DNA of 64,000 nucleotides. Source: Pseudomonas psychrophila. GTDB taxonomy: Bacteria; Pseudomonadota; Gammaproteobacteria; Pseudomonadales; Pseudomonadaceae. The DNA is taken from the NCBI RefSeq assembly GCF_001043005.1, contig NZ_JYKZ01000004.1, positions 62,001 through 126,000 of the forward strand, written 5' to 3'. Below, piece by piece: positions 25,680 through 36,379 of this stretch. The stretch's first letter is position 1; the number at the start of each line of letters is the position of its first letter. Position numbers and translations under genes: made by a program. The notes under the pieces were generated by a model, which saw nothing but the letters and a program-made list of their open reading frames with translations, ran no database searches and was not told the origin of the DNA.

Positions 25680-26459
25680 ATGTTACAGATCGACGCCCTG
25701 CCCGCCTTCAGCGACAACTACATATGGTTGTTGCAAGACACCGATCACAAACGCTGCGCCGTGGTCGATCCGGGTGACGCCGCGCCCGTCATGGCCTGGC
25801 TGGAGCAGCACCCGGGCTGGGTGCTCAGTGACATATTGATCACCCATCACCACTTCGATCATGTGGGCGGTGTTGCGCAACTGCATGAGCACACTAACGC
25901 GAAGGTCTGGGGCCCGGCACTTGAGACCATTCCAGCCCGACAAGTGGCGCTTAACGACGCCGACCGTATCGAAGTGCTGGGCCTTGAATTTCAAGTCATG
26001 CTCGTGCCCGGACACACGCTGGGGCACATCGCCTTCTATCATGACGACCCATCGGCTCCCCTGCTGTTCTGCGGTGACACCCTCTTCGCCGCTGGCTGTG
26101 GCCGACTGTTCGAGGGCAGCCCTGAACAAATGCACCAGTCACTGAGCCGACTCGCTGCGCTGCCAGCCCTCACTGGCGTGTACTGCACCCACGAATACAC
26201 CCTTAGCAATTTGCGCTTCGCCCAGGCGGTCGAGCCCACCAATGCGGATATTGCAGCGCGGGTAGCGCAAGTCACCCAATGGCGCGCCGAAGGCCGCATC
26301 AGCTTGCCATCCTCCATAGGCCTCGAATTACGCACAAATCCCTTTTTAAGGGTTAAAGAAACATCTGTTAAAGAAAAAGCTGACGAGTGGAACTCCCTCG
26401 ACAACGACTCGCCCGGTGCTGTCTTTGCCAGCCTGCGCAGCTGGAAAGATACGTTCTAA
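25680..26459 (+). CDS. gloB: Hydroxyacylglutathione hydrolase (glyoxalase II)
   Basis: A 259-residue metallo-beta-lactamase-fold enzyme that hydrolyses S-lactoylglutathione to lactate and glutathione, finishing methylglyoxal detoxification. The metal motif [10 protein letters not shown] is at 55-64; [28 protein letters not shown] and [11 protein letters not shown] supply further ligands. The C-terminal segment LRTNPFLRV binds the substrate glutathione. ATG 25680 gives the usual [16 protein letters not shown] start. It is divergent from the methyltransferase gene and precedes mltD. Confidence 0.96.
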   Translation: MLQIDALPAFSDNYIWLLQDTDHKRCAVVDPGDAAPVMAWLEQHPGWVLSDILITHHHFDHVGGVAQLHEHTNAKVWGPALETIPARQVALNDADRIEVLGLEFQVMLVPGHTLGHIAFYHDDPSAPLLFCGDTLFAAGCGRLFEGSPEQMHQSLSRLAALPALTGVYCTHEYTLSNLRFAQAVEPTNADIAARVAQVTQWRAEGRISLPSSIGLELRTNPFLRVKETSVKEKADEWNSLDNDSPGAVFASLRSWKDTF

Positions 26460-26557
26460 AACGGGCTGCGGTTAGCACAGAAATTCTCAACAGTTGACCG
26501 CACCCCCCCTGCTTTCTAGAATCCCCCGACATTTTTTCCTGAAACTATCATCAGCCA

Positions 26558-27958
26558 ATGTCGTCATTTAAAGGTTACTCCATCAATTCAGACGCATTGA
26601 CGCGCTTGGTTAAAGCCATCGCGGTGGCTGTGTCCGCCACTCTTGCGGGCTGCCAATCCATGGATCATTCGGCGCAAACCACCGAACGGGCCAGCCTGAA
26701 AATCGCCAAGCGCATCCCTCAAGAGCCGCTCTGGCTCAGCGAAAAAACTAGCCCCGTTGCCCCGCAAGATGTCTGGGAGCGGATGCGCCAAGGGTTCAAG
26801 TTGCAGGACGGCCAGAACGTTAACCCCCGCATTGAACAACAGCGCTTGTGGTTTGCCAGCAATCCGTCATTCCTCGAGAACGCAGGAGAGCGTGGCAGTC
26901 TTTACATCCACTACATCGTCGAACGCCTCGAAGAGCGCAACATGCCGCTGGAACTGGCCCTGTTGCCAGCCATCGAAAGCGCCTACAACCCAATGGCGTA
27001 CTCCCACGCCAATGCGGTCGGTCTCTGGCAATTTATCCCTTCGACGGGCCGCTATTTCAATTTGCGTCAAACCCGTGCTTACGACGGTCGCCGTGACATT
27101 ACCGCCTCGACCCTGGCAGCCCTGAACTACCTGAACCGTCTGCACGACATGTTCAACGGTGACTGGCTGCTGGCCCTGGCGGCTTACAACGCAGGCGAAG
27201 GTACTGTTAGCCGGGCCATCGAGCGCAATGAAAAACTCGGCTTGCCGACCGATTACTGGAACCTGCCACTGCCGCAGGAAACCAAAGACTACGTTCCAAA
27301 ACTGCTGGCACTGTCCCAAGTGGTTCTGGCCCCTGAAGCCTATGGCATCAACCTGAATCCGATCGCCAACGAACCCTACTTCGAAATGGTCGAAATCAAG
27401 CAGTCCATGGATCTGTCCCGCGTGGCAGCCCTGGCCGAGATCGACGAAGACGAGATGTTTCAGCTGAATCCGGCTTACAAGCAGCGCGCCACGACCGATG
27501 GCCCGCAACACCTGCTTGTGCCCACCTCCAAAGCGCAGTTGCTGACCGCCAGCCTTTCCAACCTCAAGCCCGAAGAACTCGTCAGTCTGCGCCCTAAAAA
27601 GCCTGTGTTTGACAGCATTGCGAGCAATCAACCGGCACGGCTTAACCGCAAGTACCGGGTTAAAAGTGGCGACAACCTGACCCTGATTGCCAAAGCCAAC
27701 AAGGTTGATGTCAAAGACCTGCAGCATTGGAACAAACTAAGCGGCAACAACCTCAAGGCCGGTCAGATCCTGGTCATGCAGGACACCCGCAAGTCCACGG
27801 GCAGAAAGCCTACGCAATACAAGGTCAAAAAAGGCGACTCGCTGTACATCGTTGCCAAGCGTTTCAACGTTGAAATGCAACATCTCAAGCGCTGGAACCC
27901 AAGCAGCGCAAAAGCCCTGAAACCCGGGCAGATGCTGACAGTTTCAAAACCGCGTTAA
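26558..27958 (+). CDS. mltD: Membrane-bound lytic murein transglycosylase D
   Basis: A 466-residue lipoprotein. The lipobox TLAGC puts the lipid on Cys32. The SLT domain (about 110-260) has catalytic Glu140 in LLPAIESAYNP and the motifs GLWQFIPSTGR and ALAAYNAGEG. Two LysM repeats follow: KYRVKSGDNLTLIAKANKV and QYKVKKGDSLYIVAKRFNV, ending at the C-terminus. It cleaves peptidoglycan glycan strands in the periplasm. MltD of E. coli has the same plan. The N-terminus (about 15 residues before the hydrophobic stretch) is longer than average. Confidence 0.95.
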   Translation: MSSFKGYSINSDALTRLVKAIAVAVSATLAGCQSMDHSAQTTERASLKIAKRIPQEPLWLSEKTSPVAPQDVWERMRQGFKLQDGQNVNPRIEQQRLWFASNPSFLENAGERGSLYIHYIVERLEERNMPLELALLPAIESAYNPMAYSHANAVGLWQFIPSTGRYFNLRQTRAYDGRRDITASTLAALNYLNRLHDMFNGDWLLALAAYNAGEGTVSRAIERNEKLGLPTDYWNLPLPQETKDYVPKLLALSQVVLAPEAYGINLNPIANEPYFEMVEIKQSMDLSRVAALAEIDEDEMFQLNPAYKQRATTDGPQHLLVPTSKAQLLTASLSNLKPEELVSLRPKKPVFDSIASNQPARLNRKYRVKSGDNLTLIAKANKVDVKDLQHWNKLSGNNLKAGQILVMQDTRKSTGRKPTQYKVKKGDSLYIVAKRFNVEMQHLKRWNPSSAKALKPGQMLTVSKPR

Positions 27959-27970
27959 AGCATAATGCTG

Positions 27971-28029
27971 GCACTATTGCGGGCAAGTTGATTCCTACAC
28001 AAAAGTAGGGCGCAACTTGCCCGCAGTGC
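27971..28029. repeat. Inverted repeat after mltD, probable terminator or REP-like element
   Basis: GCGGGCAAGTTG (27979-27990) pairs perfectly with CAACTTGCCCGC (28013-28024), extended by GCACT / AGTGC with a 3-base bulge. The loop contains CCTACA...GTAGGG. It lacks a long T-tract (TTTCC follows), so a REP origin is as likely as termination. Confidence 0.6.
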
Positions 28030-28114
28030 TTTCCAGCGTGGCCTTTTTCCTACAGATACAAGCTGTTACTGTACGGAAACCTAAGCCCAATGCCTGGATC
28101 GGATCTCTGACTTG

Positions 28115-29944
28115 ATGCGTCCCCTCCTCACGCTATTTATCAGCCTGGCCTTGAGCTTCCCCGTAAGCGCATCCTTGAGCGAAAGCCACGGTTATGCGCA
28201 GTTCGGCACACTCAAGTACCCGGCCACGTTCACCCATTTCGATTGGGTAAACCCTGACGCGCCCAAAGGCGGGACCTTGAAGGTCATGGCGTTCGGCACC
28301 TTCGACACGCTAAACCCCTATACCTTCAAAGGCACCAGCCCGGTATCGACGCCAAATTTTTTGCAATACGGGGTCAACGAGCTCAACGAAACCCTGATGG
28401 CCGGCACTGGCCAATACGCGCCATCCGGCGATGAGCCAACATCCAGCTATGGCTTGATCGCACAATCGGTGGAGTACAACGAAGACCGCAGCTGGGTGGT
28501 ATTCAACCTTCGACCCGAAGCCCGTTTTCACGATGGCAAACCGATCACTGCCTACGACGTTGCGTTCTCTTACAACCTGTTGCTCAAAGAGGGCCATCCG
28601 CAGTACCGGACCAATCTTCAGGAAGTCCAGCGCGTCGACATTCTGGGGCCCAAGCGCATTCGCTTTGTGTTCAAGCGTGCAAACAACCCTTTGCTGATTT
28701 TGCGTCTGGGTGAGTTGCCAGTCCTGCCCCAACATTACTGGGCAAAACGCGATTTTAAAGCCACCACCTTTGAACCACCGCTGGGCAGCGGGCCATACCG
28801 CATCACCAAGGTCACTCCGGGTCGCCAACTGGTCTTCGAGCATGTGAAGAACTGGTGGGGCGCCAACTTGCCGGTCAATCGCGGCAAATATAATTTCGAC
28901 CGGGTTGAAGTGGAGTTCTACCGCGACAGCGATGTCGCCTTCGAAGCCTTCAAAGCACGCGAATTCGATATCTATATCGAACACCAGGCCAAGAACTGGG
29001 CCAATGGCTATAACTTCCCGGCGGTCCGTCGGGGAGATGTGGTTAAGGCTGAAATCGCCCACCAGATTCCGACGCAAACCCAGGGGCTGTTCATGAACAG
29101 CCGCCGCGCCACCTTTGAGCAAACCAGAGTCCGTGAGGCCCTGGGCTTGATGTTCGACTTTGAATGGACCAACCGCACACTGTTCAACGGTGCCTACAAG
29201 CGCGCTTCGAGTTTTTATCCCAACAGCGAGTTTTCGGCCAGCGGCATTCCCCAAGGGCATGAATGGCTGATGCTTTCACCGTGGCGCAACCAACTGCCTC
29301 CCGAACTGTTCAGCCAGGCCTTTGCCCTGCCCCAAACCGACGGCCGCGGCATCCCCCGTGAAACGATGCGCCAGGCACTGGGCTTGCTGGCCGAAAGCGG
29401 CTGGAAGCTGTCCGGTCAACGCTTGCTCAACAGCGAAGGCAAGCCGCTGCGCTTCGAGATATTGCTGGTCAATCCCAACCTTGAGCGCATCCTGCAGCCT
29501 TATGTGGAAAACCTCGCCAGCATCGGCGTCGACGCCCGACTACGCACGGTAGATCGCGCGCAATACAAACAACGACTGGATCAATTCGACTTCGACATGA
29601 TCCTCATGACCCTTGACCAGACCCTGAGCCCCGGCCTTGAACAGTGGCAGTACTTCCACTCCAGCCAGGCGAACGTCAAGGGCAGCAAAAACTATGCAGG
29701 CGTTTCCAGCCCGCTCGTGGATCAGTTGCTCGAACGCTTGCTGGCCGCCCAGAACCGTGACGAGCAATTGTCGGCCGGGCGAGCCCTTGACCGTGTGTTG
29801 CTATGGCAGCACTACATCATTCCTAACTGGTATCTGAACTATCACCGCCTGGCGTACCGCAACCGGTTCGCCTTTGTGACTACGCCGCCCTACACCCTGG
29901 GCCTTAGCGCGTGGTGGCTTAAGCCTACGGAGAAAAAACAATGA
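28115..29944 (+). CDS. nppA1: Periplasmic peptide-binding protein of ABC transporter (first copy)
   Basis: A 609-residue SBP_bac_5 protein. Signal peptide MRPLLTLFISLALSFPVSA, then the YejA-like start GYAQFGTLKYPATFTHFDWV and NPDAPKGGTLKV. ATG 28115 is preferred to the TTG 28112. By its place between mltD and fabI and the two adjacent binding proteins it corresponds to the NppA1A2BCD system of P. aeruginosa, which imports peptidyl nucleoside antibiotics and probably peptides; that function is transferred by synteny. It overlaps the next gene by 4 bp (ATGA). Confidence 0.88.
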   Translation: MRPLLTLFISLALSFPVSASLSESHGYAQFGTLKYPATFTHFDWVNPDAPKGGTLKVMAFGTFDTLNPYTFKGTSPVSTPNFLQYGVNELNETLMAGTGQYAPSGDEPTSSYGLIAQSVEYNEDRSWVVFNLRPEARFHDGKPITAYDVAFSYNLLLKEGHPQYRTNLQEVQRVDILGPKRIRFVFKRANNPLLILRLGELPVLPQHYWAKRDFKATTFEPPLGSGPYRITKVTPGRQLVFEHVKNWWGANLPVNRGKYNFDRVEVEFYRDSDVAFEAFKAREFDIYIEHQAKNWANGYNFPAVRRGDVVKAEIAHQIPTQTQGLFMNSRRATFEQTRVREALGLMFDFEWTNRTLFNGAYKRASSFYPNSEFSASGIPQGHEWLMLSPWRNQLPPELFSQAFALPQTDGRGIPRETMRQALGLLAESGWKLSGQRLLNSEGKPLRFEILLVNPNLERILQPYVENLASIGVDARLRTVDRAQYKQRLDQFDFDMILMTLDQTLSPGLEQWQYFHSSQANVKGSKNYAGVSSPLVDQLLERLLAAQNRDEQLSAGRALDRVLLWQHYIIPNWYLNYHRLAYRNRFAFVTTPPYTLGLSAWWLKPTEKKQ

Positions 29945-31782
29945 TGCCTTTGCGTACGTTGCTCAACCCCCTCGCTGGCTTACTGTTGACCGGTTTTGCC
30001 TGCATGGCGCTGGCCGCCCCTCAACATGCGTTGACCCTCTACGACGAGCCGCCGAAATACCCGGCCAATTTCAAGCATGTTGATTACGTCAACCCGGACG
30101 CTCCCAAGGGCGGGACATTTCGCAAGTCCTCGCTGGGCAGTTTTGACAGCCTCAACCCCTTTATCAACAAAGGCGTTCCGGCCGACGACATTGACCTGAC
30201 CTTCGATACCCTGGCCCGGCAAACCCTCGATGAGCCCTTCACTTCCTACGGCCTCATCGCCGAGAAAATCGAAAAAGCCCCAGACAACAGCTGGGTGCGC
30301 TTTTACCTGCGCCCCCAGGCAAAATTCAGTGACGGTCATCCGATTCGTGCCGAAGACGTGGTGTTCAGCTTCGATACCCTGATGAAAAACGGTTCACCGC
30401 TTTACAAGGGCTATTACAGCGATGTCGACCAGGCGATCGCAGAAAACCCGTTGCAAGTGAAGTTCACCTTCAAGCACAACAAGAATCGCGAGTTACCGCT
30501 GATACTTGGCCAGCTCCCGGTTTTGCCCAAGCACTGGTGGGAAACACGAGAGTTCGGCAAGGGCAACCTGGAAGTGCCGCCCGGCAGCGGGCCTTACACC
30601 ATCACCGAAATCAAGCCCGGGCGCTCAATCCGTTACGAGCGCAACAAGGACTACTGGGGCAAAGACCTGCCGATCAACAAGGGCCTGTACAACTTCGACA
30701 CGATTACCGTCGATTACTTTCGCGACAACAGCGTAGCGTTCGAAGCCCTCAAGGCCGGGCAATTTGATTACTGGCTGGAAATCAGCGCCAAGAACTGGGC
30801 CGGTGCCTACAACGCCCCCGCCTTCACTCAGGGCCGGTTGAAAAAAGAAGAAATCCGCAACCACAACCCGACAGGCATGCAGGGTTTTGTCTTCAACCTG
30901 CGCAAACCCATGTTCCAGGATGTTCGTGTTCGCGAAGCCATCAGCCTGCTGTTTGACTTCGAGTGGGCCAACAAGCAGCTGTTCAGCGGCGCTTATGCAC
31001 GTACGGGCAGTTATTTCGAAAACTCAGAAATGGCTGCCAAAGCACCGCCCACCGAAGAAGAACTGGCCATTCTGGAACCCTTGCGCGGCCAGGTTCCGGA
31101 CAAGGTATTCACTGAAGTCTTCAAGCCTAACGTCACTGATGCCAGCGGCATGATTCGCGAGCAGCAACGCCGCGCCTATCAACTGCTGCAAGAAGCAGGC
31201 TGGCGTATCGTCGACGACAAGATGGTCGACGCACAGGGAAAGCCGGTCACCATCGAATTTCTGCTGGCACAAACCGAATTCGAGCGAATCCTCCTGCCTT
31301 TCAAACGCAACTTGAGCGATCTGGGTATCGACTTGCAGATACGTCGGGTCGATACCTCCCAATACCTGAACCGTCTGCGCTCGCGCGATTACGACATGAT
31401 CGTCGGCAGCTTCCCGCAGTCCAGCTCACCTGGTAGCGAACAGCGCGAATACTGGGAATCGCTCAGTATCGATAAGCCCGGCAGCCGTAACTTTATCGGC
31501 CTCAAGGACCCGGCCATTGATCAACTGACGGAGGGCCTGATCAATGCCGAGTCCCGAAAAAGCCTGATCAACCATGCCCGGGCCTTGGACCGAGTCTTGC
31601 AGTGGGGCTTCTACGTGATTCCGAACTGGCACATCAAAACCTGGCGCGTTGCGTATTCGAGTCACATCGGCCACCCCGAAGTGACCCCGAAATACGACAT
31701 TGGCACCTCGACCTGGTGGGCAAAGCCTGACGCCAAAACTGAGACCCCGATTAAACCTGCAAGCGCGAGCCAGGAGCCTTAA
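29941..31782 (+). CDS. nppA2: Periplasmic peptide-binding protein of ABC transporter (second copy)
   Basis: A 613-residue SBP_bac_5 protein, a diverged paralogue of its neighbour: both contain KYPA.F.H.D.VNPDAPKGGT and an NWA.GY/A motif. Signal peptide MMPLRTLLNPLAGLLLTGFA with cleavage near ALAAP. The C-terminus ends in a Lys/Pro/Ala-rich tail (AKTETPIKPASASQEP). Two binding proteins feeding one permease suggest a broadened substrate range. Start overlaps the first copy by 4 bp and the next gene follows the stop without a gap. Confidence 0.88.
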   Translation: MMPLRTLLNPLAGLLLTGFACMALAAPQHALTLYDEPPKYPANFKHVDYVNPDAPKGGTFRKSSLGSFDSLNPFINKGVPADDIDLTFDTLARQTLDEPFTSYGLIAEKIEKAPDNSWVRFYLRPQAKFSDGHPIRAEDVVFSFDTLMKNGSPLYKGYYSDVDQAIAENPLQVKFTFKHNKNRELPLILGQLPVLPKHWWETREFGKGNLEVPPGSGPYTITEIKPGRSIRYERNKDYWGKDLPINKGLYNFDTITVDYFRDNSVAFEALKAGQFDYWLEISAKNWAGAYNAPAFTQGRLKKEEIRNHNPTGMQGFVFNLRKPMFQDVRVREAISLLFDFEWANKQLFSGAYARTGSYFENSEMAAKAPPTEEELAILEPLRGQVPDKVFTEVFKPNVTDASGMIREQQRRAYQLLQEAGWRIVDDKMVDAQGKPVTIEFLLAQTEFERILLPFKRNLSDLGIDLQIRRVDTSQYLNRLRSRDYDMIVGSFPQSSSPGSEQREYWESLSIDKPGSRNFIGLKDPAIDQLTEGLINAESRKSLINHARALDRVLQWGFYVIPNWHIKTWRVAYSSHIGHPEVTPKYDIGTSTWWAKPDAKTETPIKPASASQEP

Positions 31783-32856
31783 ATGCTGGCTTATATATTC
31801 AGGCGACTGCTGCTTATTATTCCGACGCTATTCGGGATACTGCTGATTAACTTCATCATCATCCAGGCCGCACCCGGCGGCCCGGTTGAACAGATGATCG
31901 CCAAGCTGGAGGGTTTTGATGGTGCCACCAGCCGTATCGCGGGAGGGGGTTCGGAGGTGTCCGTGGCCGGCTCCAACTATCGCGGCGCGCAAGGGCTGGA
32001 CCCGGAGCTGATCAAGGAAATCGAAAAGATGTACGGCTTCGACAAGTCGGCGCCGGAACGTTTGTGGATCATGATCAAGAACTACGCACAACTGGACTTC
32101 GGCGAGAGTTTCTTTCGAGACGCCAAGGTCATCGACCTGATCAAGGAGAAGATGCCGGTTTCGATTTCACTGGGGTTATGGAGCACCCTGATCATGTACC
32201 TGGTATCGATTCCGCTGGGAATCGCCAAGGCTACGCGGCACGGCAGCCATTTCGACGTCTGGACCAGTTCGTTGATCATTATCGGTTATGCGATCCCCGC
32301 CTTTTTGTTTGCCATCCTGCTGATCGTGCTGTTTGCCGGGGGCAGCTATTTTGACTGGTTCCCGTTGCGAGGCCTGACCTCCAACAACTTCGACGAGCTG
32401 AGTGTGGGCGGCAAGATCCTTGATTACTTCTGGCATCTGGCATTGCCGGTCACCGCGCTGGTAATCGGCAACTTCGCCACCATGACCTTGCTGACTAAAA
32501 ACAGCTTCCTGGATGAGATCAACAAACAGTACGTGGTCACCGCAAAAGCCAAAGGGCTGACCAACCATCGCGTGCTTTATGGCCATGTGTTTCGCAATGC
32601 CATGCTGCTGGTGATCGCGGGTTTCCCGTCCGCATTCATAGGAATTTTCTTTACCGGCGCCTTGTTGGTCGAAGTAATTTTCTCCCTCGACGGCCTGGGC
32701 CTGATGAGCTTTGAAGCGGCGATCAATCGCGATTACCCCGTGGTCTTCGGCACCCTGTTTATTTTCACGCTGGTCGGGCTGGTGGTGAAGCTGATCGGTG
32801 ACCTCTCATACACCCTGGTTGATCCACGCATCGACTTTGAAAGCCGGGAGCATTGA
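31783..32856 (+). CDS. nppB: ABC transporter permease, YejB-like
   Basis: A 357-residue inner-membrane permease of the DppB/OppB family. [19 protein letters not shown] is the typical first membrane helix with the RR.L..IPTL motif; the cytoplasmic EAA loop appears as [21 protein letters not shown]. An unusually long periplasmic insertion between helices 1 and 2 (about residues 40-110) is typical of YejB. It pairs with the next permease to form the channel. Start directly abuts the preceding stop. Confidence 0.93.
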   Translation: MLAYIFRRLLLIIPTLFGILLINFIIIQAAPGGPVEQMIAKLEGFDGATSRIAGGGSEVSVAGSNYRGAQGLDPELIKEIEKMYGFDKSAPERLWIMIKNYAQLDFGESFFRDAKVIDLIKEKMPVSISLGLWSTLIMYLVSIPLGIAKATRHGSHFDVWTSSLIIIGYAIPAFLFAILLIVLFAGGSYFDWFPLRGLTSNNFDELSVGGKILDYFWHLALPVTALVIGNFATMTLLTKNSFLDEINKQYVVTAKAKGLTNHRVLYGHVFRNAMLLVIAGFPSAFIGIFFTGALLVEVIFSLDGLGLMSFEAAINRDYPVVFGTLFIFTLVGLVVKLIGDLSYTLVDPRIDFESREH

Positions 32857-32857
32857 G

Positions 32858-33877
32858 ATGAAATTATCGCCTCTGAATCGACGCCGCTTTGCGCGCTTCA
32901 AAGCCAACAAGCGTGGCTGGTGGTCGCTGTGGATTTTTCTGGTGCTGTTCGGGCTTAGCCTGAATGCCGAACTGATCGCCAATGACAAACCACTGGTGAT
33001 CAATTACGACGGGGAACTGTATTTCCCGGCGCTCAAGCGCTACCCGGAGACTGACTTTGGCGGTGAGTTCCCCCTCGAAGCCAATTACAAAAGCCCGTAT
33101 ATCCGTGAACTGCTGGCCAAGAAAGACGCCTGGGTGCTGTGGCCACTCATCCCGTACAGCTATCAGAGCATTAACTACGACCTGAAAGTGCCCGCTCCTG
33201 CGCCGCCGTCAGCGGAAAACTGGCTAGGCACCGATGACCAGGGGCGCGATGTGCTGGCCCGAGTGATTTACGGCTTTCGGATTTCGGTGCTGTTCGCGCT
33301 GACCCTGACCGTTTTAAGTTCGATCATTGGCGTCATCGCCGGAGCACTCCAAGGCTTTTATGGGGGTTGGGTGGACCTTGCCGGCCAGCGCTTTCTGGAA
33401 ATCTGGTCAGGCTTGCCCGTGTTGTATCTGCTGATCATTCTCGCCAGCTTTGTGCAGCCCAATTTCTGGTGGCTGCTGGGGATCATGCTGCTGTTCTCGT
33501 GGATGAGCCTGGTCGACGTCGTACGCGCCGAATTCCTGCGTGGGCGAAATCTGGAATATGTGCGCGCCGCACGCGCCCTCGGCATGCAGGACATGGCCAT
33601 CATGTACCGCCATATTCTGCCTAACGCCATGGTCTCCACCATGACGTTTATGCCGTTTATCCTGACCGGAGCCATTGGCACGCTCACCGCGCTGGACTTT
33701 TTGGGCTTCGGCCTGCCGCCAGGCGCGCCGTCACTCGGTGAACTGGTCGCTCAGGGCAAGTCCAACCTGCAAGCTCCTTGGTTGGGTATCAGTGCATTCG
33801 CGGTACTGGCCATTATGCTCAGCCTGCTGGTGTTTATCGGTGAGTCCGCTCGCGATGCCTTCGACCCGAGGAAATGA
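32858..33877 (+). CDS. nppC: ABC transporter permease, YejE-like
   Basis: A 339-residue permease of the DppC/OppC family. N-terminal RRRFARFKANKRGWWSLWIF precedes helix 1; NWLGTDDQGRDVLARVIYG is the family signature before helix 2; EYVRAARALGMQDMAIMYRH is the EAA loop that contacts the ATPase. ATG 32858 is one base after the YejB stop and follows GGGAGCATTGAG; earlier in-frame codons overlap YejB. Translational coupling within the operon is likely. Confidence 0.93.
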   Translation: MKLSPLNRRRFARFKANKRGWWSLWIFLVLFGLSLNAELIANDKPLVINYDGELYFPALKRYPETDFGGEFPLEANYKSPYIRELLAKKDAWVLWPLIPYSYQSINYDLKVPAPAPPSAENWLGTDDQGRDVLARVIYGFRISVLFALTLTVLSSIIGVIAGALQGFYGGWVDLAGQRFLEIWSGLPVLYLLIILASFVQPNFWWLLGIMLLFSWMSLVDVVRAEFLRGRNLEYVRAARALGMQDMAIMYRHILPNAMVSTMTFMPFILTGAIGTLTALDFLGFGLPPGAPSLGELVAQGKSNLQAPWLGISAFAVLAIMLSLLVFIGESARDAFDPRK

Positions 33878-33878
33878 G

Positions 33879-35489
33879 ATGACGCAAGACAACCTGATCG
33901 AAGTGCGCGACCTCTCCGTCGAGTTCACCGCCGGTGAAACACCGCAGCGTGTGGTACAAGGCATCAATTTTGATATCAAGCGCGGGGAAACCCTGGCCCT
34001 GGTCGGTGAAAGCGGGTCTGGCAAGTCAGTGACCGCGCACTCGATCCTCAGGCTTCTGCCCTACCCGCTTGCACGCCATCCAAGCGGCAGCATTACCTAT
34101 GGCGGGCAAGATTTACTGAGTCTGGACGAGAAAAAGCTGCGTCACATTCGTGGCAATCGCATTGCAATGATTTTTCAGGAGCCCATGACTTCACTGAATC
34201 CGCTGCACAGCATTGAAAAACAAATCAATGAAGTGCTAGGCATTCATAAGGGGCTAACAGGCAAGGCGGCCACACAGCGTACGCTGGAGCTTCTGGACCT
34301 GGTTGGCATCCCCGAGCCTCACAAGCGTCTCAAGGCTCTGCCTCACGAGCTCTCGGGTGGGCAGAGGCAGCGGGTGATGATCGCCATGGCCCTGGCCAAT
34401 GAACCCGAGTTGCTGATCGCCGATGAGCCCACCACGGCGCTGGACGTCACGGTGCAGCTTAAAATTCTTGATCTGCTCAAGGATCTGCAAGCCCGCCTAG
34501 GCATGTCGCTGTTACTGATCAGTCACGATTTGAACCTTGTTCGACGAATTGCGCATCGAGTATGTGTCATGCAGCGCGGTTTAATCGTCGAACAAGCATC
34601 GTGCGAGCAGCTGTTCCGTTCGCCGCAGCATCCATACACTCGGGAACTGCTCAGTGCAGAGCCTAGCGGAGGCCCGGCCAACACCGTTGCCGGCCCGCCA
34701 TTGCTGGAAGTCGAGGACCTGAAAGTATGGTTCCCGATCAAAAAAGGGCTGTTGCGCAAGACCGTTGACCACGTGAAAGCAGTCGATGGAATCAACTTCA
34801 GCCTGGCGCAGGGACAGACACTGGGCATTGTGGGTGAAAGTGGATCGGGCAAGTCGACGCTGGGCCTGGCCATTTTGCGCCTGATTGCCAGCAAGGGTTT
34901 GATCAGTTTTGAAGGCAAACGGCTAGACTGTCTGTCGCAGAAAGAAGTCAGGCCGCTGCGCCGCGAAATGCAGGTGGTGTTCCAGGATCCGTTTGGCAGT
35001 CTCAGCCCGCGCATGAGCGTCAGCGAGATTGTCGGTGAAGGGCTGCGCATCCACCGCATGGGCACAGAGGCAGAGCAGGAAATAGCAATTATTGAAGCCT
35101 TGCGAGAAGTAGGTCTGGATCCGGAAACCCGGCACCGTTACCCTCACGAGTTTTCGGGCGGACAACGGCAAAGAATCGCCATTGCCCGGGCACTGGTTTT
35201 GAAGCCGGAGTTGATTTTGCTGGACGAACCCACCTCAGCGTTGGATCGGACAGTGCAACGCCAGGTCGTTGAGCTGCTGCGCTCACTTCAAACCAGGCAC
35301 AACCTGACATATTTGTTTATCAGCCATGACCTGGCTGTCGTCAAAGCGCTAAGCCACCAGTTGATGGTGGTCAAGCATGGCCAAGTGGTCGAACAGGGTG
35401 ATGCGCAAAGTATCTTTGCCTCACCGCAACATCCATATACACAGCAGCTGCTGGAAGCCGCCTTTTTGGCACCAGTGGCTGTCGATTAA
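33879..35489 (+). CDS. nppD: ABC transporter ATPase with two nucleotide-binding domains, YejF-like
   Basis: A 536-residue fusion of two ABC domains. Domain 1: Walker [10 protein letters not shown]-loop [11 protein letters not shown], signature LSGGQRQRV, Walker [13 protein letters not shown]. Domain 2: [44 protein letters not shown]. Each is followed by the oligopeptide-type tail ([22 protein letters not shown]). It energises the permease pair. ATG 33879 overlaps nothing and sits one base past the previous stop. fabI follows after 19 bp and could be partly co-transcribed. Confidence 0.94.
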   Translation: MTQDNLIEVRDLSVEFTAGETPQRVVQGINFDIKRGETLALVGESGSGKSVTAHSILRLLPYPLARHPSGSITYGGQDLLSLDEKKLRHIRGNRIAMIFQEPMTSLNPLHSIEKQINEVLGIHKGLTGKAATQRTLELLDLVGIPEPHKRLKALPHELSGGQRQRVMIAMALANEPELLIADEPTTALDVTVQLKILDLLKDLQARLGMSLLLISHDLNLVRRIAHRVCVMQRGLIVEQASCEQLFRSPQHPYTRELLSAEPSGGPANTVAGPPLLEVEDLKVWFPIKKGLLRKTVDHVKAVDGINFSLAQGQTLGIVGESGSGKSTLGLAILRLIASKGLISFEGKRLDCLSQKEVRPLRREMQVVFQDPFGSLSPRMSVSEIVGEGLRIHRMGTEAEQEIAIIEALREVGLDPETRHRYPHEFSGGQRQRIAIARALVLKPELILLDEPTSALDRTVQRQVVELLRSLQTRHNLTYLFISHDLAVVKALSHQLMVVKHGQVVEQGDAQSIFASPQHPYTQQLLEAAFLAPVAVD

Positions 35490-35508
35490 CCTGATAGAGG
35501 AACAACAC

Positions 35509-36303
35509 ATGGGTTTTCTCACCGGTAAGCGCGTACTGATCGTTGGTGTCGCTAGCAAATTGTCCATCGCTTCTGGCATTGCTGCCGCCATGCATCGTGA
35601 AGGCGCTGAACTGGCTTTCACTTATCAGAACGAAAAGCTGAAAGGTCGTGTTGAAGAGTTCGCAGCAGGCTGGGGTTCCAACCCTGAACTGTGCTTCCCT
35701 TGCGACGTTGCCAGCGATGAAGAAATCGCCAAGGTATTCGAAGACTTGAGCAAGAAGTGGGACGGTCTGGACTGCATCGTTCACTCAGTAGGTTTCGCTC
35801 CTGGCGACCAACTGGATGGCGACTTCACTGACGCTACTACGCGTGAAGGCTTCCGCATCGCTCACGACATCAGCGCCTACAGCTTCGTAGCCCTGGCAAA
35901 AGCCGGTCGCCCGATGATGAAAGGCCGCAACGGCAGCCTGCTGACCCTGTCTTACCTGGGTGCAGAACGCACCATGCCTAACTACAACGTGATGGGTATG
36001 GCCAAAGCCAGCCTGGAAGCGGGCGTACGTTACCTGGCTGGCAGCCTCGGTCCGGAAGGCACTCGTGTTAACTGCGTATCGGCAGGTCCGATCCGCACCC
36101 TGGCCGCTTCGGGCATCAAGAACTTCCGCAAAATGCTGGCGGCCAACGAAGCACAGACTCCTCTGCGTCGTAACGTCACCATCGACGAAGTCGGCAATGC
36201 CGGCGCCTTCCTGTGCTCCGACCTGGCGTCGGGCATCAGCGGTGAAATCATGTACGTGGACGGTGGTTTCAACACTACCGCCATGGGCAGCCTCGAAGAG
36301 TAA
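35509..36303 (+). CDS. fabI: Enoyl-[acyl-carrier-protein] reductase (NADH)
   Basis: A 264-residue short-chain-dehydrogenase-fold enzyme making the last reduction in each round of fatty-acid elongation. FabI marks: [19 protein letters not shown] (NADH-binding loop without the GxxxGxG of other SDRs), [14 protein letters not shown], and the active-site pair in YNVMGMAK (Tyr-x6-Lys). It is the usual target of triclosan and of FabI inhibitors. RBS AGAGGAA lies 9 nt before ATG 35509. A terminator follows 24 bp after the stop. Confidence 0.97.
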   Translation: MGFLTGKRVLIVGVASKLSIASGIAAAMHREGAELAFTYQNEKLKGRVEEFAAGWGSNPELCFPCDVASDEEIAKVFEDLSKKWDGLDCIVHSVGFAPGDQLDGDFTDATTREGFRIAHDISAYSFVALAKAGRPMMKGRNGSLLTLSYLGAERTMPNYNVMGMAKASLEAGVRYLAGSLGPEGTRVNCVSAGPIRTLAASGIKNFRKMLAANEAQTPLRRNVTIDEVGNAGAFLCSDLASGISGEIMYVDGGFNTTAMGSLEE

Positions 36304-36326
36304 ATACTTCGTTGTAGCTGTTACTC

Positions 36327-36361
36327 AAAACGCCCGGTGCATTGAATGCATCGGGCGTTTT
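36327..36361 (+). terminator. Intrinsic terminator after fabI
   Basis: AAAACGCCCGGTGCATT pairs with AATGCATCGGGCGTTTT, one G-T pair, single-base loop region, followed by TTTTTC. The A-rich left end allows use for the convergent ArsR-family gene too. Confidence 0.88.
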
Positions 36362-36379
36362 TCATTTCGTGCACAGCCT

